6,031 nucleotides of DNA from Candidatus Kaiserbacteria bacterium (GTDB taxonomy: Bacteria > Patescibacteriota > Minisyncoccia > Phycocordibacterales > UBA2100), in the NCBI GenBank assembly GCA_003545515.1, contig DPYD01000042.1:5108-11138 (forward strand), read 5' to 3'. A program made the translations under genes and the position numbers. Below, in pieces: positions 1-5,585 of this stretch. The notes beneath the pieces are model-generated. The model worked only from the letters and a program-made list of their open reading frames with translations, searched no databases and was not told the origin of the DNA. The first letter of the stretch is position 1. The number at the start of each line of letters is the position of its first letter.

Positions 1-1013
1 TCCACCGCTTCCTGCAAAATACGCTTTTCGTTCCGCAAAATAACTTCTGGCGCATTAATCGCCTGAAGTCGCTTAAGTCTGTTGTTGCGATTAATGACGC
101 GTCGATAAAGGTCATTTAAATCCGAAGACGCATGACGTCCGCCTTCAAGAGCCACCATGGGACGAAGAGCGGGTGGAACGACTGGAAGCCGTATAAGAAA
201 CATCCACTCGGGCCGCACACCTGCGCGCTGGAGTGATTCTGCAAGCGCAAGACGTTTCCGGAGCTTGTCGCGAGACGCCGCGCCCGCTTTTTCATACTCT
301 TCTTTCAAATGTTTGATGAATGCGTCGACATCGATGCGCTTCAAAATATTATATAGAGCTTCCGCGCCTATGGCCGCACGGAACATGGCGCCGTATTTTA
401 CAGCATAGAGGTGGTACGCCGCTTCGTCGAGTACTACTCCTTCCTGAATAGAATCTATCTCGCGTTTCGCTTTTTGCGCCTTCTCTTTAAGTTCGGTTTT
501 TACTTCCGCATTCGCCGCCGATTTGGTTTTTTGCTGGAGCTCTTGTTCAAGCTCCTTCAAGAGCCGTATGCGCTCCTCTTCTTGCACTGATGTTACGATG
601 TGTCCCGCAAAATACACGACCTTCTCAACTTCCGCGGCGGAAAGACCGAGCAGTAAGGCGATGCGTGAAGGTATGCCGCGCAAGAACCATATGTGCGAAA
701 CCGGAGTCGCGAGGTCTATATGTCCCATTCGTTCGCGCCGAACGACCGCGCGTGTAATCTCAACGCCGCACTTCTCACAAATGATGCCGCGAAAGCGGAT
801 ACCGCGATACTTGCCGCAGTAACATTCATAGTCTTTTTCAGGGCCAAAAACGCGCTCGTCGAAAAGACCGTTCTTCTCCGGTCGTTGCGTACGATAATTT
901 ATGGTTTCGGGTTTCGTTATCTCGCCCCAGCTCCAATCTAAAACACGATCGGGACTTGCGAGTCGCATTGCGACCGCCTCAAAATCTTGTGGGATGGTGT
1001 CTTTCTTTTTCAT
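1..1013 (-). CDS. rpoC: DNA-directed RNA polymerase subunit beta prime, 5' part (cut by left window edge)
   Basis: Beta prime is the largest subunit of the core enzyme and forms the clamp and, further on, the Mg-binding active site. The frame reads from ATG at 1013 for 337 complete codons and runs off the window, so about the first quarter to third of a typical protein is present. The zinc-binding domain shows Cys64, Cys66, Cys79 and Cys82 (ECYC, then ICEKC), followed by RRERMGHI and HIWFLRGIPSR. The lid region (LRPMVALEGGR) is near residues 283-293. The sigma-binding clamp helices start near 298 with DLNDLYRRVINRNNRLKR and are cut at LQEAV. The NADFDGD catalytic loop lies beyond the edge. 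A Lys/Glu-rich, coiled-coil-like segment spans about residues 145-190. An in-frame TAA 15 nt upstream excludes a longer start. The gene follows rpoB by 27 nt with no well-placed Shine-Dalgarno; AGAGG lies 23 nt before the ATG and probably too far away. Co-transcription with rpoB is likely. Confidence 0.98.
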   Translation of the reverse strand, partial: MKKKDTIPQDFEAVAMRLASPDRVLDWSWGEITKPETINYRTQRPEKNGLFDERVFGPEKDYECYCGKYRGIRFRGIICEKCGVEITRAVVRRERMGHIDLATPVSHIWFLRGIPSRIALLLGLSAAEVEKVVYFAGHIVTSVQEEERIRLLKELEQELQQKTKSAANAEVKTELKEKAQKAKREIDSIQEGVVLDEAAYHLYAVKYGAMFRAAIGAEALYNILKRIDVDAFIKHLKEEYEKAGAASRDKLRKRLALAESLQRAGVRPEWMFLIRLPVVPPALRPMVALEGGRHASSDLNDLYRRVINRNNRLKRLQAINAPEVILRNEKRILQEAV

Positions 1014-1040
1014 AATTGATTTTTCTTAATTTTTGACCTC

Positions 1041-4000
1041 TCACCTTGAGCCGCCCCCAATAAACTCAATGTCGATTCCCAATCCGCGCAAGTGACGAAC
1101 AAGCACGTTGAATGTCGCCGGTGTGTATGACTCCTCGATACGCCTACCGGAAACAATGGCATCGAATGCCGCGCTTCTTCCCAGTATGTCGTCTGACTTG
1201 ATAGTGAGTATCTCACGCAAGCTGTGTGCCGCGCCGTAACCTAAAAATGCCCACACTTCCATTTCTCCGACGCGCTGGCCTCCGTTCTGCGCTTTACCGC
1301 CCAAGGGTTGTTGAGTAGTCAAGGAATATGGCCCGATGGAGCGCATATGTATTTTGTCCTCCACCATGTGATGTAGCTTTAGCATGTACATCATTCCGAC
1401 CGAAACTGGCTGAGCGAATGCCTCTCCTGTTCGACCGTCGAAAAGAATACGTTTTCCCGTCTCGGCAACACCCGCCGCTTTAAGCTCTCCGCGTATCTCT
1501 TCTTCGGTGGCGCTGGAAAATGAGGGGACAACTGCCTGGTATCCAAGCATCTCTGCCGCAAGTCCCAAGTGTAGTTCAAGTATCTGTCCAAGGTTCATAC
1601 GCGACGGCACGCCAAGCGGGGTCAAAATAATATCAACCGGATCCCCATTGTCATCAAAAGGCATATCCTCTTCAGGAAGAACGCGGGAGATAACGCCTTT
1701 GTTACCGTGTCGGCCGGCGAGCTTGTCACCGACAGAGATCGTGCGCAATTGCGCAACCTCTACATGCACGCGGGCGATGACGCCGCTTTCAAGCTGATCG
1801 CCGTTCTCACGAGAGAATATCTTGATGCCGACAACACGTCCGCGTTTCCCACCCTCCATCCGGAGTGAAGTGTCCTTCACGTCTTTCGCTTTCTCTCCAA
1901 AAATCGCATGAAGAAGACGCTCCTCCGGGGTCAATTGCGTTTCTCCTTTCGGCGTCACTTTTCCGACTAGAATGTCTCCTGAACGCACTTCTGCACCAAT
2001 GCGGATCACTCCGTCTTCGTCTAAATTTCGAAGCTTAAACTCACTGACGTTCGGAATGTCGTGCGTCGTTACCTCGGATCCTAGTTTCGTGTCACGCACT
2101 ACACAAACAAACTCCTCCATATGAATGGAAGAGAATCGTGCATCTTTTGCAAGACGTTCGGAGATTACAATGGCATCCTCGAAATTCGCACCGAACCACG
2201 GTAGGAACGCGACACGAACATTCTGCCCTATCGCAAGCTGTCCGCCGACCGACGTGGAAGCGTCAGCCAGGACTGAACCTTTCTTTACGTGCTCGCCTGG
2301 AGATACAGCCGGACGCTGATGGAAGGTCGTGAATCCATTCGTGCGCGAGAAATTCACGAGTATATATTCTTTTGTCTTTCCACTCTGACCTTTGACCACC
2401 ACCTTTTGCGCATCAGCATAGGTAACGTCACCCGCCTCTTCCGCTAAAACGAGGCGACCAGAATCTCGAGCGGCCGCTGATTCAACGCCGGTTGCGACAA
2501 GGGGCGCCTCCGGAGTAACCAGAGGTACTGCTTGCTTCTGCATGTTTGAACCCATCAAGGCACGGTTCGCGTCATCATTCTCAACAAAAGGAATGAGGGA
2601 GGTCGCCACTGAAAATGGTTGATTCGTAGCAACCTCCATGAAATCTACGTCTTCACGCTTTACAAGCATTGGCTTACCCTCTTTGCGCACTTCGACAAAA
2701 TCTTCGGAAATACGACCCTTGTCATCACGGGATACCGCGGCGTGCCCGATAGCGAATTTCTCCTCTTCAAGAGCATTCAAGTACTCAATTTTATCCTTGA
2801 TAACGCCCTTTTCCACTTTCGCGTATGGCGCCTCCATGATTCCGAATTCGTTCGGTCGTGCGTAGAGTGACATGTGCAAAACAAGGCCGATATTCTTCCC
2901 TTCCGGTGTGTGAATGGGGCACACGCGACCGTAGTGAGAGGAGTGTACATCACGCACTTCAAGACCCGCTCGTTCGGATGTCAATCCTCCGCGACCCAGT
3001 GTTGAAAGCGTACGCAGGTGCTCTATTTCATCCAAAATATTGTACTGTTGCATGAGCTGAGACAGTTGGTCTGTTGTAAAAAATTCGCGGACAGCGGCTT
3101 GAAACGGGCGGGGATTGATAAACTGAACAGGCAATGTCGTCTCTGCATCTACCATTGCCATTCTGTCTTGGATGTTACGCTTCATGCGTGAAAGTCCAAC
3201 GCGCATTCTCTGCTCCAAAAGCTCCCCTACAAATCGAACACGCCGGAAACCGAGATGATCTATGTCATCCGGCCCCGCAGAGGGATCCGTATTAAGTTCC
3301 GCAATGTGCGTCACAATGCGAACAATATCCTCGAGAGAAAGTGTCGCCCGTGCAAGGTCTTTTTCACTTGTGGGAAGGCCGAAGCGCCTGTTGAAATGAA
3401 ACCTTCCGACACGAGAGAAGTCATAACGTTCAGCTGATAAAATCGCCTGCACGTGGGTACGGGCACTTTCCGGAGTAGCAATATCGCCGTCTCGAAGCCG
3501 CCTGTATATCTCGACATGCGCTTCCTGGGACGTTTTTGCATTATCATGTTCAAGCGTCGTTACGATCGCGTCATGTGCTGGACCCTTGAACTGTCCGAGT
3601 ATCTCTTTATCGGTCGCAAGACCCAAGACACGCAAAAGCGATGTAACAGGAAAACGGCGCTTGCGATCTATTTTCACATATATGCCGCCATCCGGGTCGG
3701 ATTCTATTTCTATCCACACACCGCGCGCAGGAATAATCTTCGCCGCAAAATAACCCTTGCCCTTATAAGGAACTGCCTCAAAAAACACTCCGTATGAACG
3801 CGCAAGTTGTGGCACAATTATGCGTTCGACTCCGTTTATAATGAACGTGCCGTGCGGGGTCATCCACGGAAAATCCGCCAGAAATATTTCCTGCTCCTTT
3901 TCAGTACCAGTAGTTTTGTTCTTTAATCTTACCACCATCGAAAGAGGGGCCTCATATGTGCGCATCATCTTCTTAGCGTAGTGTTCGTCCCAACGCAAAT

Positions 4001-4208
4001 CACTGAACGTGAATTTGACAAGTTTCAGCTCGAATTTCTTTCCGGAATGATCACTTATGGGAGAAAATTCCTTAAAAACACGTTCAGCACCGCCTTTCAC
4101 AAATTCTTGAAAGGAAGCGAGCTGGCTCTCAACCAGGTTCGGGAGTTTTACTAACGGCTCTCGGAATTTCCCGAAATATTTTTGCGGCCGCGTGTGTGTT
4201 TTTGCCAT
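1041..4208 (-). CDS. rpoB: DNA-directed RNA polymerase subunit beta
   Basis: Beta forms one jaw of the core RNA polymerase and contributes to the catalytic cleft. The 1055-residue frame is intact and collinear with the family from the N-terminal protrusion to the C-terminal anchor (GGKAQNGGQRVGEMEVWA, 970-987). It is shorter than B. subtilis (about 1190) or E. coli (1342) beta and lacks the large enterobacterial insertions. The rifampicin/fork region is at 376-410, followed by GLEVRDVHSSHYGRVCPIHT. Conserved cleft residues are Arg549 (DDANRA), Glu677-Asp678 (NFEDA), Lys829 and Lys837 (GDKLAGRHGNKG) and Arg870 (GVPSRMN). The flap-tip helix that contacts sigma region 4 is PEERLLHAIFG (761-771). 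The ATG at 4208 gives the usual start; the upstream in-frame stretch back to a TGA has no ATG, GTG or TTG. No Shine-Dalgarno is visible before it. Within the rifampicin pocket several usually conserved residues differ. A TGA ends the gene. Confidence 0.99.
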   Translation of the reverse strand: MAKTHTRPQKYFGKFREPLVKLPNLVESQLASFQEFVKGGAERVFKEFSPISDHSGKKFELKLVKFTFSDLRWDEHYAKKMMRTYEAPLSMVVRLKNKTTGTEKEQEIFLADFPWMTPHGTFIINGVERIIVPQLARSYGVFFEAVPYKGKGYFAAKIIPARGVWIEIESDPDGGIYVKIDRKRRFPVTSLLRVLGLATDKEILGQFKGPAHDAIVTTLEHDNAKTSQEAHVEIYRRLRDGDIATPESARTHVQAILSAERYDFSRVGRFHFNRRFGLPTSEKDLARATLSLEDIVRIVTHIAELNTDPSAGPDDIDHLGFRRVRFVGELLEQRMRVGLSRMKRNIQDRMAMVDAETTLPVQFINPRPFQAAVREFFTTDQLSQLMQQYNILDEIEHLRTLSTLGRGGLTSERAGLEVRDVHSSHYGRVCPIHTPEGKNIGLVLHMSLYARPNEFGIMEAPYAKVEKGVIKDKIEYLNALEEEKFAIGHAAVSRDDKGRISEDFVEVRKEGKPMLVKREDVDFMEVATNQPFSVATSLIPFVENDDANRALMGSNMQKQAVPLVTPEAPLVATGVESAAARDSGRLVLAEEAGDVTYADAQKVVVKGQSGKTKEYILVNFSRTNGFTTFHQRPAVSPGEHVKKGSVLADASTSVGGQLAIGQNVRVAFLPWFGANFEDAIVISERLAKDARFSSIHMEEFVCVVRDTKLGSEVTTHDIPNVSEFKLRNLDEDGVIRIGAEVRSGDILVGKVTPKGETQLTPEERLLHAIFGEKAKDVKDTSLRMEGGKRGRVVGIKIFSRENGDQLESGVIARVHVEVAQLRTISVGDKLAGRHGNKGVISRVLPEEDMPFDDNGDPVDIILTPLGVPSRMNLGQILELHLGLAAEMLGYQAVVPSFSSATEEEIRGELKAAGVAETGKRILFDGRTGEAFAQPVSVGMMYMLKLHHMVEDKIHMRSIGPYSLTTQQPLGGKAQNGGQRVGEMEVWAFLGYGAAHSLREILTIKSDDILGRSAAFDAIVSGRRIEESYTPATFNVLVRHLRGLGIDIEFIGGGSR

Positions 4209-4227
4209 TGATGCAACAAGATAACTG

Positions 4228-4253
4228 TACGGTCCGCCCTCTGGTGGATCGTA
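4228..4253. other. Long hairpin just upstream of the rpoB start codon
   Basis: Positions 4228-4238 pair with 4243-4253 around a CTCT loop (plus strand), giving 11 pairs. Nine are Watson-Crick. The other two (4232/4249 and 4236/4245) are G-U in a plus-strand RNA but A-C mismatches in the rpoB-sense RNA. In the mRNA the structure would lie about 20 nt ahead of the ATG. It may affect rpoB translation initiation, or mark an antisense RNA. No transcript evidence is available from sequence alone. Confidence 0.4.
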
Positions 4254-4305
4254 GACACTGCACTTATTAAGTTTTTTGTATCAAAAGCACTTTTAAAGAT
4301 GCTTA

Positions 4306-4325
4306 GCCCGGTAAAAAAACCGGGC
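4306..4325. other. GC-rich hairpin in the rpoB leader
   Basis: Arms GCCCGG (4306-4311) and CCGGGC (4320-4325) enclose an A-rich loop as read on the plus strand. In the rpoB transcript the loop is U-rich, and one extra A-U pair makes a 7-bp stem. In the transcript the stem is followed by UAAGCAUC, not by a U-run, so it is not a standard terminator for the minus strand. On the plus strand it is followed by ATTTCTTC, which is only weakly terminator-like. It most likely folds in the rpoB leader RNA; its role is unknown. Confidence 0.5.
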
Positions 4326-4383
4326 ATTTCTTCACTAAAAGCGCAACCGCAACTCATTCAATGCTTTAAGTAAATACCGCGAG

Positions 4384-4411
4384 AGTGTATCATCCATCAT
4401 CTTTGTGTCAA
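4384..4411 (-). promoter_or_regulatory. Sigma-70-type promoter for rpoB-rpoC
   Basis: On the minus strand a perfect -35 hexamer TTGACA (4411-4406) is followed by a 16-nt spacer and TACACT (4389-4384), which matches four of six consensus -10 bases. TG one base ahead of the -10 makes it an extended -10. The predicted start is a G near 4378-4377. The promoter begins 16 nt after the trmD stop codon and directs transcription toward rpoB. The match is read directly from sequence; its activity and start point are inferred. It would let rpoBC be expressed independently of the rpsP-khpA-trmD cluster. Confidence 0.65.
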
Positions 4412-4419
4412 GCTTGACA
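4406..4419. repeat. 14-bp perfect palindrome overlapping the rpoB -35 element
   Basis: TGTCAAGCTTGACA is its own reverse complement and carries a TTGACA hexamer on each strand. The minus-strand copy is the -35 of the proposed rpoB promoter. It starts 9 nt past the trmD stop. It could be an operator for a dimeric repressor or activator, or a chance symmetry of the hexamer. It is unlikely to be a terminator because no T-run follows on the minus strand. Confidence 0.55.
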
Positions 4420-4427
4420 AAAGTTAA

Positions 4428-5099
4428 TTACCTATGCTTGACGCGGGCCTTCCAACTTTCAATGTCAGCATGATTGCCCGATATGAGTACCTTCGGAACC
4501 TTATACTTCCTCCCCTTCCAAGTGAGCACCTCCGGTCGCGTATATACCTCCGGACTTGCTACGCGCGAATCCTCAAGAGATTCAGGTTTCCCCAAGACCC
4601 CAGGCACAAAGCGAGATATTGCATCTATCAACGTTACCGCAGGAAGTTCACCGCCGGTCAAAATATAGGGGCCAACAGAGACTTTTCTCGCCTTGAGAAT
4701 CTTTTGTACCCGTGCGTCAACACCCTCGTAGCGACCACAAATGAGTACAATGTCTTTCTTACGAGCTAGTTGTTTTGCCATTTGTTCATCGAATTGCACG
4801 CCGTCGGTTGCAAAGAATATCTTTATTGCCCCCTTCTTCCCCCGCAAAGCTTTTTCAACGGCTTTCAAAATCGCCGTTGGCTCCAATACCATGCCTGGTC
4901 CACCGCCATAGGGTCGTTGGTCCACTCGCTTATGCTTCGCGACTGCGAAGTCTTTCGGGTCATAAAATGAGACGCGTATTTTCGGTTTCTCATGTTTCTT
5001 CGGCTGGCCCGATTTCCCTTGTGCACGACCAAGTATCGAACTTGAGAGGTACGGCTCAATGGATTTCGGAAACAGGGTAATGATGTGAAAGTGAAGCAT
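4428..5099 (-). CDS. trmD: tRNA (guanine-37-N1)-methyltransferase TrmD
   Basis: TrmD uses S-adenosylmethionine to methylate G37 next to the anticodon, which prevents +1 frameshifting. From ATG 5099 it has 223 residues. N-terminal HIITLFP matches the family start. RPYGGGPGM (62-70), ILICGRYEGVDARV around 117-131 and SVGPYILTGGELPAVTLID (141-159) form the SPOUT trefoil-knot SAM site. Arg163 (ISRFVPGVLG) and Asp177 (LEDS) align with the catalytic Arg154 and Asp169 of E. coli TrmD. YTRPEVL and LISGNHADIESWK follow. The protein stops soon after that motif, about 45 residues short of the E. coli C-terminus, and Pro144 replaces the Asp of the usual GDYVL. The ATG at 5099 is preferred to an in-frame GTG at 5117 because AGGA sits 8 nt before the ATG and the family N-terminus fits. 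No rimM precedes it and no rplS follows it. Confidence 0.97.
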   Translation of the reverse strand: MLHFHIITLFPKSIEPYLSSSILGRAQGKSGQPKKHEKPKIRVSFYDPKDFAVAKHKRVDQRPYGGGPGMVLEPTAILKAVEKALRGKKGAIKIFFATDGVQFDEQMAKQLARKKDIVLICGRYEGVDARVQKILKARKVSVGPYILTGGELPAVTLIDAISRFVPGVLGKPESLEDSRVASPEVYTRPEVLTWKGRKYKVPKVLISGNHADIESWKARVKHR

Positions 5100-5104
5100 G
5101 CAGA

Positions 5105-5227
5105 AAATCCTAAGCACGAAATCTTAAATCCTAAACAAATTACAAGCACCAAACTCGAAATTCCAAATGATTATTTGAAATTTGTGATTTGGAATTTGTT
5201 TAGAATTTCGATATTCGGATTTCGGAT
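5105..5227. repeat. AT-rich imperfect inverted-repeat element between khpA and trmD
   Basis: Two nested pairs of perfect 11-bp arms are visible. CTAAACAAATT (5131-5141) pairs with 5193-5203, and AAATTCCAAAT (5158-5168) pairs with 5187-5197; the right arms overlap, so the two pairings are alternatives. A smaller CAAAT/ATTTG hairpin sits at 5164-5177. Direct repeats occur near the edges: AAATCCTAA at 5105-5113 and 5126-5134, and TTCGGAT twice at 5214-5227. The element fills the whole khpA-trmD gap and holds no gene. It resembles short palindromic intergenic elements I recall in CPR and groundwater-metagenome genomes, but copy number cannot be judged from one window. It could be a MITE-like or REP-like element, or an mRNA hairpin that separates expression of the two genes. 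A weak promoter-like pair (TTGGAA 5166-5161, TGTAAT 5144-5139) lies inside it. Confidence 0.75.
5108..5111 (-). promoter_or_regulatory. Ribosome-binding site that sets the trmD start
   Basis: AGGA on the minus strand lies 8 nt before the ATG at 5099. It would be inside the coding region if the GTG at 5117 were used, so it supports the shorter TrmD. This is the best Shine-Dalgarno in the window. It is part of an AAATCCTAA unit (plus strand, 5105-5113) that is repeated at 5126-5134 in the flanking inverted-repeat element. Confidence 0.6.
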
Positions 5228-5539
5228 TTACTCCGATTTCAAATCGGCAATGACGTCATCCACAGAGCGGTCGGGTACATACGGACGCTCACCTCCTTCG
5301 GGTTCTTCTATTTTGAGGTTGACACGGGCTTCATTCTTCATGCCGACAACGCGCAAAATGGTACGGATGGCTTTCGCTGTCTGGCCCGAACGCCCGATGA
5401 CCTTCCCCATGTCATCCTTATTGACAGAGAGCGTGAGGAGTACCCCCATCTCATCCACCACGCGGTTAATCTTGACATCATTGGGATTATCAACCAACGC
5501 CTTAACGACATACTCCAGAAATTGCTGATCTTGTTCCAT
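5228..5539 (-). CDS. khpA: KhpA-type single KH-domain RNA-binding protein
   Basis: This is a small RNA-binding protein of 103 residues, probably cytoplasmic. In other bacteria KhpA proteins bind many RNAs, often with KhpB/Jag, and affect ribosome function, sRNAs and cell-size control. The N-terminal FLEYVVKALVDNP is typical of the family, and the KH signature VIGRSGQTAKAIRTIL (47-62) has the GxxG loop GRSG at 49-52. After the KH fold, a tail of about 20 residues (from EEPEGGERPYVPD to the end) is longer than in the roughly 80-residue Firmicutes homologues. The position directly after rpsP and ahead of trmD matches the rpsP-khpA order known in Firmicutes. The ATG at 5539 lies 46 nt beyond the rpsP stop with only a weak, distant purine-rich stretch as ribosome-binding site. 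The last five codons overlap a 7-bp inverted repeat (5233-5247) that abuts the downstream repeat element. The family call is firm; the exact function is by homology. Confidence 0.93.
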   Translation of the reverse strand: MEQDQQFLEYVVKALVDNPNDVKINRVVDEMGVLLTLSVNKDDMGKVIGRSGQTAKAIRTILRVVGMKNEARVNLKIEEPEGGERPYVPDRSVDDVIADLKSE

Positions 5540-5585
5540 AGCCGTATTAATCTATCTTTCTAATTATTCGCCTCAGTATACCAAA

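Larger units (their letters stand above)
4209..4378 (-). other. Predicted structured 5' leader of the rpoBC transcript
   Basis: If transcription starts about seven bases past the predicted -10 element, near 4378-4377, the rpoB mRNA has an untranslated leader of about 170 nt. No credible gene lies in it. It contains a GC-rich hairpin (4306-4325), a weaker AT-rich pairing of AAGCA with TGCTT just downstream (about 4304-4285) and a long pairing close to the start codon (4228-4253). There is no Shine-Dalgarno in the last 20 nt before the ATG. I do not recognise a known riboswitch or ribosomal-protein leader here. The length and structure would fit attenuation or translational control of polymerase synthesis, but this is inference. 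Confidence 0.45.

Noticed and set aside
1041..1043. TGA of rpoB read as glycine (code 25, as in Gracilibacteria)
   Set aside because: The RpoB C-terminus is complete at this codon, the five-codon read-through adds nothing conserved, and no gene in the window needs TGA as sense.
3453..3797. 114-codon plus-strand frame antisense to rpoB
   Set aside because: It is a shadow of the highly conserved rpoB coding strand with no protein signature of its own.
4209..4281. In-frame open extension upstream of the rpoB ATG (about 24 codons back to a TGA)
   Set aside because: It contains no ATG, GTG or TTG, overlaps the hairpin before the start, and the protein from 4208 already has the normal RpoB N-terminus.
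4306..4335. Intrinsic terminator between trmD and rpoB
   Set aside because: The hairpin is good but has no T-run after it on the minus strand, and it lies downstream of the proposed rpoB promoter. On the plus strand ATTTCTTC is only a weak tail and there is no plus-strand gene to terminate.
4151..4357. 68-codon minus-strand frame across the rpoB leader and rpoB 5' end
   Set aside because: It overlaps rpoB in another frame, has no recognisable protein motif, and covers structured leader sequence.
4414..4438. Divergent plus-strand promoter from the second TTGACA of the palindrome
   Set aside because: The only -10-like hexamer (TATGCT) is 13 nt away, too close for a normal spacer, and it would read antisense into trmD.
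5085..5528. 147-codon plus-strand frame across the inverted repeat and khpA
   Set aside because: The translation crosses the palindromic repeat and the antisense of a clear KH-domain gene; it has no supporting motif.
5566..5585. TATACT as a -10 element for khpA in the rpsP-khpA gap
   Set aside because: The nearest -35-like hexamer (GAGACA) is about 20 nt away and matches poorly, so I could not support a promoter.
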